Positions 1-12,300 of a stretch of 64,000 bases of DNA are shown here, in pieces. How positions within the stretch are numbered: the stretch's first letter is position 1; every line of letters begins with the position of its first letter. The notes below the pieces were generated by a model. That model was not told where the DNA came from and did no database searches. It was given only the letters and a program-made list of their open reading frames with translations. The translations under genes were made by a program, and so were the position numbers. This DNA comes from Catonia carolina (lineage: Eukaryota; Arthropoda; Insecta; Hemiptera; Achilidae), in the NCBI GenBank assembly GCA_035578175.1, contig JAQMRL010000021.1, forward strand, positions 4,918,084 through 4,982,083, read 5' to 3'.

Positions 1-395
1 CGTTAAACCAAAAAAAAAAAAATAAATAAAAATAAGCGTAGCGTTTTATTGGTTACATAATAGGGGGCGTTAACTATCCTCCGTAAAAACTTTGATTGAA
101 AACGCTGAATTTTTGCTAATACCGATGGTTTTGCACAGCAGTAAACCATTTTTTTGCATCCAGGAGACTCCAAAAGGAGTATAGGACATGTCAAGCTAAA
201 ACTGATATACAAAAAGTTTATCACAATCATAAATTCATCACTTACCGCTGAAAATTTGTTTCTGCTACTGCTTACTTCAGTAGGCTTGTCATGATGAACT
301 CCATTGTATCAAATATCACACAACATTAAAAAGTCAAACAATAATAAATTCATCACTTACAAATAATTTTTTCCTGCTACTGCTGACTGGCATAG
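1..395. repeat. SINE tail and unnamed dispersed repeat (copy 1)
   Basis: Bases 1-35 resemble the A-rich 3' tail of the tRNA-headed SINE seen at 16441-16598. Bases 146-395 closely match 27750-28050. Inside, a unit with 'ATTCATCACTTACC' followed by 'TGCTACTGC' and 'AGTAGGCTTGTCATG' is present twice, about 120 bp apart. The class is unknown. Confidence 0.5.
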
Positions 396-537
396 CTCCA
401 TATTGGTCAAAGGTAGGAGCTGTAAATGGTTATTTTAGATGTAGTTGGTAACTTGGATTTGCGTGAAAGAAGTCTGTACAACTGTTTGAACCTATCGTTA
501 ACTGAACGAATATAACTGTTTGTTACCGTAAAAACAA

Positions 538-780
538 ATGTCGGAAAACGTGGTCGAACAATGTGGTCGGGAACGTGGTCAATGCAATGTAATAAAATGT
601 TGTGAAGTTGCTAAACAAAACTGCTTATCCGTGCCTCTTAACAAAAGCCGTGAACGAGCGGCTAACTACTGTGATGTTTCTCTTTCCACAATTCGAAATA
701 TAAAGAAGGAAATTAAGGACGTGAAGAAACTATTCTTTAACAGTTTTGTTAACACCTGGTAAGAAAAATGAAACAGTTAG
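538..780 (+). pseudogene. Transposase N-terminal fragment with helix-turn-helix
   Basis: This open frame contains ERAANYCDVSLSTIRNIKKE, a classic helix-turn-helix. A frameshift near 740 would then read LTPGKKNETVR. The same order (HTH, then a TPxKKR box) occurs in a family of insect DDE transposases. The fragment at 47463-47790 looks like the following segment of the same protein. No catalytic part is present and the superfamily is uncertain. Confidence 0.4.
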
Positions 781-1187
781 GTAGATACCAGAGAGACTGA
801 TAATGAAAACGCCGATGACAGCAATAGTAAAGAAGGTGATTCATTCGTAATTACAGTAAATCAAACATTTCTAGTCATGTATTTAAGCTATAGGCAATAT
901 TACAGGTAACATTTATTTCTTACAAGGTTTATGAAGAAAACATTTTCTCGGAATAAACCACAGCTTACAAAATGTATCTAGAAACTGCACTGTAGTGAAA
1001 TGTACGAGTAGTATCTCACTGTTGAGGTTGGCAGCCCTACAAATGTTTCATTTCCCTTTCCACTGCCCATACATACGCAAAAGGCAATCTCGTGACCTCA
1101 AATCTATAATATCAAACATTAGTTAACTAAAATGTTAACGTTAGTCAAGCCCGCCCAGCCATGTTTTTGGTAATATTTATATTACTA
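764..1187. other. No gene recognised
   Basis: AT-rich sequence with no open frame, repeat or RNA gene that I can identify. Confidence 0.4.
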
Positions 1188-2335
1188 ACGGGTGATTCAA
1201 AAAGAGCGCCGGTTTTTAAACGGCTGGTAAATTTTTGTTTATCGTTTGGCAACATTGTTAGACCTCATTTCTATTTTGGAGAACATTCCGATTGACGATT
1301 CAGTTGTAGTTTCTCTTGTTCGCAGTGTAGTACTCTCGCAGTCTGTGTCTAACCATGGAGAAGTTTGCTATTGCACAACGAGTGTTAATCGTCAAAACAT
1401 TTTACCAGAGTGGAGAGAGTTATGCGGCTACTGTCAGGCGACTTCGCGGTACTCTAGGACGTAATGAAGCACCGAATGAATCAACAGTTCGCAGGCTCAT
1501 GAAAAAGTTTTTTGAGACGGGTTCAACAGTTGACCTTAAAAGTTCTGGACGTCGTCGTTCTGGCCGAACTGAGCAGAACGTTGCGTTGGTTCGTGACAGT
1601 GTGGCTGTTAGCCCAGCAAAATCAATACGTCGCCGTTCTCAACAATTGGGTTTACGATGTTCTTCTGTACGGAGAATTCTTCGGTACGATCTCCAATATC
1701 ACCCGTATAAAATTCAGTTGACGCAACATTTGAAAGTGGCAGACCACCAGAAGAGACGACAGTTTTTTGACTGAGTATTGAGAAAACGGCAGGATGATGA
1801 CACCTTCGCAAACAAAATCATTTTCAGTGATGAGGCGCACTTCCACTTAAACGGTTTTGTTAATAAACAGAACTGCCGTATGTGGGGTTTAGAAAACCCT
1901 CGCGTGGTTAATGAAAGGGAAATGTATGCACAGCGAGTGACAGTTTGGTGCGGCTTTTGGTCGGGCGGTGTCCTCGGCCCTTACTTTTTTGAAAATCAAG
2001 AAGGACAAGCCGTGACAGTAAATGGAGACCGATACCGTACGATGATTAGGGAGTTTTTGTGGCGTCATTTGGATGGAATGGACATTGACGAGTTGTGGTT
2101 TCAGCAGGATGGTGCCACCTGTCACGCTGCACGAGAAACAATGTTGTTGCTCCGTGAACGGTTCCAGGATCGCATCATTTCTCGTAATTCCGACCATCAA
2201 TGGCCACCAAGGTCGTGTGACTTGACGCTTTGTGACTTTCATCTTTGGGGTCATCTGAAGTCATTGGTGTATGCCAATAAACCCCGAAACATCAATGACT
2301 TGAAGGAGGAAATTCGACGGGTTATCGGGCAAATG
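1188..2335 (+). mobile_element. Tc1/mariner element, DD41D type, 3'-truncated
   Basis: The left end reads ACGGGTGATTCAAAAAGAGC after a TA target. The same end and transposase recur at 46419-47358. The right end is missing: similarity stops near 2335, just after the codons for IGQM, where unrelated sequence begins. Confidence 0.85.
1355..2335 (+). pseudogene. DD41D transposase, one nonsense codon and lost C terminus
   Basis: The frame starts with MEKFAIAQRVLIVK. Residues 1-60 carry an HTH and 75-120 a second one. A TGA at 1772-1774 interrupts an otherwise open frame at the place where relatives have Trp (FFD-W), so a TGG to TGA change is likely. Downstream are the first catalytic Asp (IIFSDEAHF), the second (WFQQDGATCH) and the third in SCDLTLCDF. 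By my count 41 residues separate the second and third. The C terminus is lost at the truncation. It is inactive. Confidence 0.85.
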
Positions 2336-2835
2336 AAGGAAAGTGTAGGTGTTCGTGTATTGTTTTGTTCGAGATGCGGTAGTGGAATTTTGTGATTTTT
2401 CGAAGGATTTTGTTTTGGAAAGCGGAAGTTTTTTGTTTCATTGTTTTGCAGAGGAGGGGCCACCAGACTGGTGACCCGTAAAGGAGGTAGGGCCTGAGGA
2501 TAGAAGAATATATAAGAATTTTAAATTTTTGAGGGAAGGATTTCGAATTAAATAAGGGAGAGAGTGTGGCGGAGAGGACTCTGCCCTTGCTCAGTTTGTC
2601 CTCGGCGTGTTAATATCAAACATTCTATTGCTGGTCTTTACTGCGAAATACTACAATGGTGGGGGTATTGTTTCCCCGCCAAGGTTGCCGCTTGGAACGC
2701 TTGCACTGTAATTTCTTTATGTTTTGCCTATAGTCCGATTGGCGCGCTGCATGCAGGAGTACGAGAATTGTGTAATCGTTTAGGGAATTCGTATATGATA
2801 GTGGCATACAGAACATGGAAAATACCTGACATTTA
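2336..2835. other. Unidentified GC-richer segment
   Basis: This starts where the transposon is truncated and is richer in G+C than its surroundings. It has a short A/T-rich TATATAAG-like stretch at about 2507. No convincing coding sequence is present. It could be part of a retrotransposon LTR or untranslated region, but the sequence gives no proof. Confidence 0.25.
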
Positions 2836-3231
2836 GTGATAGATTAAATAGTCCGTGATTTACATTTTGAGTTCCCTACACGTTTATAATACTATAGTAC
2901 TTTTGTATTTAGCTAATGTTAGTAGGATGGATATTATACTATCCTCGGCACAATTTGAGCAATCGTCAACTTACAGCTACATAAGTGTATGTAAGGTTTG
3001 TATAACATAAAGTTTTTAATATGAAATCAATTGTATTTATTCACAACGTTAATTTACAAGTTCTTAATTTATTTAAACGACACTTGATGCACTTAAGTAT
3101 TTACATCTGGTAGTCTATGTATGTATACATATCTATGATGTCAAAATGACAACAGTGGTAACAAAATGTTTGAATATGTAAGGGTTTATTTATAAATAAA
3201 TATTACCGTTTTAAATCCTATTTATTAAATA
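2836..3231 (+). promoter_or_regulatory. Presumed 5' flank and 5' UTR of nudcd3
   Basis: This AT-rich stretch is immediately upstream of the start codon. I see no coding sequence and no known repeat. A promoter is expected here by position only; no TATA box is convincing, and the transcription start cannot be placed. Confidence 0.3.
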
Positions 3232-3332
3232 ATGGAAGTAGGGAATTATGACGATTTAATTTCAAGAATTTTAGCAGAAGAACGACAAATTTTACCTTTT
3301 TTAGATGCAATTTTTGGTTTCTTATGGCGAAG
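3232..3332 (+). CDS. nudcd3: nudcd3 exon 1 (coding part)
   Basis: It encodes residues 1-33 plus two bases of codon 34, and ends at the donor AAG|GTACGT. The FLDAIFGFLWR segment is the start of the NudC N-terminal domain. The 135-bp intron 1 is the only one free of transposons. Confidence 0.9.
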
Positions 3333-6300
3333 GTACGTTTGTTTACTTTTTAGGTTATTATTTTGATAAAGATTTGAAATAACTTTATTAAAAAACCCGC
3401 CATTAATTTATATTTAAATTAATGTATTACATTATATCGTTTTTAACTAATGAATTAATTGTTTTAGAACGGATTTCTTTGTGATTCAATCAGAAGGAGG
3501 GAAATTAGGATTTCCTCCAGGTGGAGCAGAAAAAATCTTGCTGTCAGTTTTTCAAAAGTGGCAAAACACCTCACGTGTCTCTAAAGTGAAACCAGTCTCA
3601 ACTGAACCAAATATGTGAGTAGATTTTAGTAAAAATTTTCATTTACATTGTATAATATGTTGTAACTGGAAATCTGACTACAAGGTGTGATCAAAAAGTA
3701 GGTGACTTTTCATTTTTATAAAAAAATCTGGTGTGAAACACTCATACAACTTTCTCTTGCCAGTGCAAATAATTAACAATAAACCTAACATTAAAAACAA
3801 ACAAAAAACTAACCTCAATAAACATAACCTAATTTTAATCATGAGTGAAAGACGCAAAATGAAAATCAACCTCAGTTTGGCTTAAAAATACGGAAAATCA
3901 CTCCTTTACGCTAAACTAGGCTCTGTAGAGAAAAATGCTTTAAATAAAAGTTGTACATCTTTTAATTTTCTATAAATTTGATTATATAAACTTTTCTCGA
4001 AAAAAGCATGCTAAGGCCGAAATCTTAAAAAAATTGATTTTTCACACGTTTTCGTGAGAAAAAACAGAAAATTGCTAATTACCGCTAAACTAAGAGTTAT
4101 TCAAAAAAATGTTTGAAATAAAAGTTGTAGGATTTTAAATTTTCTACATTTTTTATCATATACATTTTTTCGCTAAAATGCATATTCAAGCCGCAATCTT
4201 AAATAAACAAATTTTTTATGTGAAAACAGCCTGACCAAGAATTTCAGCAAACATGGCGCATACCCTATCTTGTATAGCATAAAAAATAAGTAAATAAGGC
4301 GATTTTTAAAAAAATCGTAGGACCAGTTTTGAGAAAATCGCAAAAAGTGAAAAATGACACGAAGAAACTACTACTTCCGGTTGACCGATTTTGATGAAAA
4401 TGTTAGTGTCAGGTCCGGTAGTGGTATGTAACTTAAGTTTTAAGTTTCAAGTTTGTACGATGTTCCGTTCTTGAGATATTTTGTATACACACACACACAC
4501 ACACACACACAGACCAATCGCTAAAAACATGTTGTTGTGTAGGTTGAGGGGGTCTGTTTACGTGTAGATCTGGTGAAGAGTGTATTTGTTAAAATCGACA
4601 TGAAAACAATACTTTCCTTCCTATATATTCATATAGGCAAGAGAAAGTAAAAAAATGGTATTAATTTATTCGTCCAAAATTATGTTATCCCCTTCAAAAT
4701 AATCCCCCTCTGATACAATGCACTTGTGCCAGCGCATTTTCCAGTCGTCAAAACATTTCTGAAATGCACTTTTACGTATTGCCTTGAGCTCCTCCAGCGA
4801 TGCAGTCTTAATCTCCTCAATTGTCGTAAATCTTCGTCCTTTTGTAGGCCTTTTCAATTTTGGGAAGAGGAAAAAGTCGCAGTGGCCAAATCTGGTGAAT
4901 ACGGTGGCTAAAGCATGATGATTAAATTGTTTTTGGCCAAAAAACTACTCACTAGTAATGACGTGTGCACAGGTGCATTATCATGGTGCAGAATTCATGA
5001 AATTTCTTCCACACTTCCGGATGTTTTTTACTTTCGCTTGCCTATATGAATAATATAGGAAGGAATGTATTGTTTTCATGTCGATTTTTCGAAATCAAGT
5101 TTTCACCGGATCTACATGTTTTCAGACCCCCCTGAACCCAAAAAACATGTTTTTAGCGATTGGTCTGTGTGTGTGAATAGAATATCTCAAGAACGGAATA
5201 TTGTACGAACTTGAAACTTTAAACTTAATTTACATTTCACTACTGGACCCGACACGAACATTTTCATCAAAATCGGTCAACTGGAAGTAGTAGTTCATTC
5301 GTGCCATTTTTAAATTTTTTGCGATTTTCTAAAAACTGTTCCTACGATTTTTTTAAAAATCACCTGGTTTATTCAATTTTTAATTCTCTACAAGATAGGG
5401 TAGGCACCATGTTTGCTGAAATTCTTGGTGAGGCTGTTTTCACATAAAGAAATTGTTTTTTTTAAGATTAAGGCTTTAATATGAATTTTAGCGCAAACAT
5501 TTATAAAATAAAAGTTGTAGAGAATTTAAAAACCTACAACTTTTATTTCAAACATTTTTTTGTATAATGCTTAGTTTAGCAGTAATTAGCGATTTTCTGT
5601 TTTTTTCTCACGAAAACATGTGAAAAATCAATTTTTTTAACATTTCGGCCTTAGTATGCATTTTACGACAAAAGTATATATAATTAATTTTATAGGAAAT
5701 AAAAAGATCTACAACTTTTATTTAAAGCATTTTTCTCTACAGATTCTAGTTTAGCGTGAAGAGTGATTTTCCGTATTTTTAAGCCAAACAGGTCGATTTT
5801 CATTTTGCATCTTTCAGTCATGATTAAAATGTTATATTTTTAGAGGTTAGTTTTTTGTTTATTTTTAATGTTTTATTACTAATGTTAGGTTACATTGTTA
5901 ATTATTTGCATTGGCAAGAGAAAGTTGTGTGAGTGTTTCACACCAGATTTTTTTCTTCTTGATTCACGCAAACGCCGCATAACCTTAAGGTAATACTCCT
6001 TGTTTACCGTACGACCTTGTGGTAGGAATTCTTGATGCACGACACCATGGTAATCAAAGAAAACTGTGAGCAAAACCTTCACATTCGAACGAACTTGGCA
6101 TCTGTTTTTGGTCTTGGCTTTCCTGGGCTCTTCCACTGGAATGATTGGGCTTTGGTTTCGACGTCATAACCATAGACCCATGTTTCGTCACCAGTTATAA
6201 CCCTTTTGAGCAGATCAAGATCATCATTGATGTCGTTCAACATGTCTTGGGCGATGTTCATGCGACACTGCTTCTGATCAAAATTAAGCAGTTTTGGAAC

Positions 6301-9300
6301 GAATTTCGCTGACACACGTGTCATACCCAAAACATCCGTTAAAATTGATTGGCATGAGCCTAACGATATGTTAAGATCATCAGCTATTTCTTTAATCGTG
6401 ATTTGACGATTTTTCAACACAATTTCTTTCACTTCCTGAACATTTTCGTCGGTTTTTGACGTGCTGGGGCGTCAAGAGCGAGGTTCATCATTATCATTTT
6501 CTCGGCCCTCTTGGAATAATTTATACCATTTATAAACATTTTTTTGTGCTCAAAGTCGACTCACCGTTGGCCACTGTCAACATTTCAAGAGTTTTTGAAT
6601 ACTTAATACCATTTTTTACACAAAAATTAATATAAACTCTCTGCTCCATTATTTTCAGCAGCAAAAAATCGCCGAGCACGCAAACACAGTCTAACCTTTA
6701 TTCCTCTTACATAAAAACAACACGTGCTGTATAGTTAAAACTTGGAATACATGATCGTGACGAGTGTACCAACACAACAAAAAAAAATTTGAAATTAGAG
6801 TGTACATAGCGCGCGAAATTCAAAAAGTCACCTTACTTTTTGATCACACCTCGTATACCATATGTACCATATCTTTGCACTCCCACACATGTAAAGTGGT
6901 TGCAGCAGTTTGTATAGTGTGCTGCAAAACTTAGTACTCATATTACGACATAAGTGTATATAACCAAATTTATAGAAAATTAAAAGATCTACAACTTTTA
7001 TTTAGAGCATTTTTCTCTACAGAGCCTAGTTTAGCGTGAAAGAGTGATTTCCCGTATTTTTAAGCCAAACTCTGAGGTTGATTACGAGTAAAAGACATTA
7101 AAATAAGGTTATGTTTTTTGAGGTTAGTTTTTTATTTATTTAATTTTTTATTACTAATGTTAGGTTTATTGTTAATTATTTGCATTGGCAAGAGAAAGTT
7201 GTGTGTTTCACACCAGATTTTTAATTAAAAAGAAAATGGTGTTTTATTGTAAAGAAATGATTACTGTGTCCTAAAACTTTTATTCGTACGATTTAATTGT
7301 CAATTACTTTCCGTACATTTTAATTCTTTTTTGAAAAGTCAGAAATTTTTTTGGTTTTTATTTTCTATTCGTTTTTTTACCGAAATGTCCTGCCAACGTT
7401 TAACTAAAAGTACATCAGTGGGCATCGCTTCGATGGTTTTGACCACGCGTTTACGTTTACACGACATTGTTAAATATCATTTCACTTCCACTACCAGTAC
7501 GTAACACTAATTAGCCACAAAACGAAATGAAAACTACATTAAGGCCAAGACACTATCGTACCCATTCAACCACAATACAGTACTAATTGACTGTTTTTTT
7601 TTACTTTACTTTACAACAAGGGCGTTCAGGCTTCTGCAGCCCCTCCTCACCGTGACCTAAAAGATCTTTTGTGATTCCCCTATTCCTTATTTATGCAAGA
7701 CCCACACTTTCAATAAAGCGCAGGATCTGCCTAGGATCTATTGCACTTACCTGAGAAGGTGTTAACACATCCTTACCCATCAGCGCTCTTCTTTTGCAGC
7801 CAACCACTTTGCAACTGCATAAAATGTGCTCAGCCTTCTCTTCTGCCTCATGACAGAATCTACACAGGCTCTCTTCAGCAACTCCTATCTTGGATAAATG
7901 ATACCCAAGATTACAATGACCAGTCATCAGGCCCACTACCCTCCTCAAGTCCTGTCTTCCTAGTCTATTGTATATCCCAGCCTTCCTGCTGGAATAGGCA
8001 ATGAATTTCTTTGCCTGTTCACAGCCTGGCACCTTATTCCAATAGGAGGTTTTAGCCTCCTCTTCCCAGGCCCTGACTATACCTCTATAATAGCCCTCAC
8101 CAATTCCACAGAATGGCTCTGGGCCTATGAAGTGAGAGGCTGCACCTTTCTTTGCTAAGGTATCCGCTCTCTCATTTCCAGGCATTCCCTGGTAATTGAC
8201 TGTTTGCAGCGAAGGTGATGTAGCCAAAATAAACAGTAGGCCCAGTAGTAGGCTACCGCTCCAAGGAAAATACTCATGTTATCAGTTAAAATCCTGTCTG
8301 CAGTAGTGAATGTCATGTAGACATACTTTATAGAAAAGAGACAAAAGAACTGTCACTGTGAACGAGTCACGGTTACTTATAATTCACGGTGACCACAGTT
8401 ATTCAGATAGGCGAGTAACCGTTCCCCAGTCACTGTTACATACTATAGATCGCTTACTCTTCTGTCACTGGAAGACAGGACGACACGGCGAATTGTCACC
8501 GTACTTCTACAGAAATAGTACAGACCTCTCGTTCCCCAGTCACTGTTACACAGGTCTCTTACTCATTCTCTGTTCACTGTTTAAGGCAGGACGACACGGC
8601 GACTGTAATACTACGAATAGAAGAGTAATAGAACTCTCATTCCTTCAATCACTTTTACAAAAATCAGTTACTCATTCGCTGTTCACAGTTTTAACAGACG
8701 AAACGACAGAATATGCTTACTCTTCCATGATAGCCCCCTATGATAGTAAGATATGTTGGTTTGTTCACTGGGCTTAGTGCTCTCCTTTGATAACCGGCAC
8801 GTCCATTCTTTTTTACTTTCTCTTGCCTATATGAATATATAGGAAGGAAAGTATTGTTTTCATGTCGATTTTAACAAATCGAGTTTTCACCGGATCTACA
8901 CGTTTTCAGACCCCCTGAACCCACACAAACATGTTTTTAGCGATTGGTCTGTGTGTTTGTGTGTGTGTGTGAACAGAATATCTCAAGAACGGAACATCGT
9001 ACGAACTTGAAACTTGAAACTTAAGTTACGTACCACTACCGGACTCGACACAAACATTTTCATCAAAATCGGTCAACCGGAAGTGGTAGTTTATTCGTGT
9101 AATTTTTCACTTTTTTGCAATTTTCTCAAAAACTGGTCCTACGATTTTTTTAAAAATCGCCTGGTTTACTCAATTTTTTATTCTCTACAAGATAGGGTAG
9201 GCGTCATGTTTGCTGAAATTCTGGGTGAGGCTGTTTTCACTTAAAAACGTTGTTTTTTTAAGATTACAGCTTTAATATGCATTTTAGCGCAAAACTTTAT

Positions 9301-12300
9301 ATAATAAAAGTTGTAGAGAATTAAAAATTCTACAACTTTTATTTCAAACAATTTTTTGTATAACGCTTAGTTTAGCGGTAATTTGCGATTTTCTGTTTTT
9401 TTTCTCACGAAAATGTGTGAAAAATTGATTTTTTTAAGATTTCGGCCTTAGTATGCATTTTACGACAAAAGTGTATATAATTTAATTTATACAAAATTAA
9501 AAGATCTACAACTTTTATTTAACTCATTTAAGCCCAAATTTTTTTTGGGTTATTTTTCTTGATAACTTTGTTTGTTATATGTATTTAAAGTGACATGTCA
9601 CATTTTTAATGATTTTTTTACGTTACTTTCCAATTTTCACTAAGTTTTCCGTGTGTCGACATATGTCGACAGTGAGCGTGAGTGAGTACACAATGTTTAG
9701 CCATCTTATGTAGACAAATGTCGACAGTGGGAATGAGAGGGTACACAATTTTCTTTTAATGGTAGGAATAAAATACATGTTTATGTTATCAACTCTTTAT
9801 TTATTACGTTTCTTTATTTTATAGTACGTAATTAGCGACCATATATTAGGCCTACATGACATATTATTATGACGATAATAAGTTATAAATAAATGTTACA
9901 AATTGAATTTATGCCTACATAATTAATTATACCACAATTATTTACAGATTTTCTCTAATTATATAAATAAAAATTGATAAATACAGTCATTTGCTGAAAT
10001 ACAACAAAGTAATAACATTAATTAGAATTATATTATTATTAGTATTACATCAGTATCAAAATATCGTATTTTTGAAAGTGTGGCACATGAGTAATTACCA
10101 GATATATTCCATAAATAAAACAAACAAATGAAAACATGAAATAAAATACAAACAAAAATAAACCTAAAAGCAGCATTTACAATAATTATAAATAAACGTA
10201 AAGATAAATAATACGCACTAAAAAAGTAAGCTTCTACTGAACGTTTACAAACTAACTCATAAAACACGTCATACTACCCAATCTAGTACAAATTGCCCAT
10301 ACTTTGAAGCCAAAACGAATAGGTTTCCCATGAATGTGCTGTTTGGCGCCATGCCTACCAAAAAAAGGCACCATCGATTTATCGAAAGCAAGGTAAGCAT
10401 CTCCAGGAAAAAATTTCAGCCATCGCTCATTCAGCATTGTCCACATATGTCGTATTTTTCCAAATCGATCATTATTGGTAAGATTGAGTTATCACAGAAG
10501 TGCATGTACCTCATAATTTCATCAAACCGATTCCGGGACATTGCTCTTGATACTGCACAATTATGTACATCTGACGAACACTCCCAGTAAATCCTACTAC
10601 GTGGCAAAATATTGTAGCCCGAAAAAACAAAATAGAAATATAGAGCCGTGAATCATTTCTTGATAATTTAATTTTTTTTCTCTTTCCGTCAGCATACTGA
10701 ATAATAGTGTCAATTATTTCCTCGTCATAAAAAAAGTTAAACAATTCTGTAGGTGAATAATCTTGATTCAAAAAATCTGGTCGAGTGAATTCTACTTGAG
10801 ACTTATCTTCAATATTTATCATGTTGTTTCCATTGTCTATTATTACATATATTTATTTGTTTGAATTTTTACTGGTATTTATCTTTACTATTTTTACTTC
10901 TGAAGGACATGACGATGTACTCGGATTCGGGAAATCTGCAATATCGCTCGGTATAGAACTTATTTCATCTTCAACCCAACTTCTGATGTTTACTAAACCC
11001 TCGTTTGATATTTTGTTGCATACTAATTCTGCGCCGGCACGTAGTTGGTTTCCGAAAAGATGGTTTATGTCCACTACTGGTTCATCTTCTTCATCACTGT
11101 CCCCATCACTCAGAACAGCATTTTATGGTGATTCAAAAAAAACGGTAACATCAAGTAAATCATCATCTTCCTCCAATAAGCTAGCAATTTCTTCCACGGC
11201 CAATCTAAAACGAAGGATAAGCAAAGCGTGTTAGATTCTTACCTATAGTCCTTCAGACCCACTGTCGACAAATGTAGACGTTAAAATTGGACTGGCCGTA
11301 AGTAACGAATTATCACCCAACTGAAGAAACTGACTTCATAGCACTAAAACGTGATATTTTAAGATACGTGAACAACAAAAATTATGTTAGTTATATGTTA
11401 AATAGGATCGATATGTACGAGGGTAGGCTGATAAGTAATGCACACATGCTTGTAGAAGACGAACAAAAAGAAATAGCAAGATGGGGTAAATAACAAATTA
11501 AAGTACAAATCTTAACCTACCAAATTATCTATTTATTTTTCAATATAGTCACCGTTAAGCATTACACATTTCTCCCAACGTTTAACAAGTTTTTTCATTC
11601 CGTCACTGAAAAATTCTTCCGACTTTCCTCGAACCCAGGACGCAATAGCTGCCTTCACCTCATTGTCCGAGCTGTAATGATTACCCTTAAGGTCTCTCTT
11701 CAGTAGAGGAAAAAAATAAAAATCGCAAGGCGCAAGGTCGGGAGAATACGGAGGGTGTAAAATTGGTTGAAACTTCAGGTTTCTCAGAGCCTCTCCAGTT
11801 GCACGCGAAGTGTGTGGACGAGCATTGTCGTGTTGCAAAATTATTGGCGCCAGGTTGCCTCTAACACGACAAACTCGACGTCGGAGGTGTTTCAGAGTCT
11901 GTATATACTGAGCAGAATTTACCGTTGCCCCTCGTTCCAGATAATCAGTCACATAAACTCGGCGAGCATCCCAAAACACAGTCAAAAGAATTTTTTTTGC
12001 GGACGGTTGTGTTTTGAACTTTTTCACAACAGGAGAATGTGGATGACGATATTCAGCGCTCTGCCTTTTTTCTTCGGGATCGTAATGATGAACCCATGAC
12101 TCGTCCCCCGTCACAATATTCAAAAGAAAGTCGTCTCCTTCGTCACGGTAGCGCTTCAAAAGTTGTTCACAGCATTCCAATCGACGCTGTTTATTCTCGT
12201 CTGTCAGACGGCGTGGTACCCATCGTGCACAGATTTTACGGTATCCCAATTGTTCAATAATGAAGCCAACACGTTCCTTAGATATTCCAATTTGGTTTGC

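Larger units (their letters stand above)
3681..6853 (-). mobile_element. Mariner (DD34D) relic split by two HINEs
   Basis: The terminal repeats are CAAGGTGTGATCAAAAAGTA at 3681 and its near-inverse ending at 6853, flanked by TA on both sides. HINEs at 3721-4655 and 5025-5953 are nested inside, in opposite orientations. Without them the element would be about 1.3 kb, the usual mariner size. Confidence 0.88.

Noticed and set aside
7385..7467. Possible pogo/Tigger transposase start (MSCKRKRVVKTIEA)
   Set aside because: Similarity lasts only 14 residues and the frame then loses the family pattern. Too short to annotate as an element.
10821..11234. A 137-codon plus-strand frame rich in Ser
   Set aside because: It is the complement of the acidic N terminus of the piggyBac transposase remnant.
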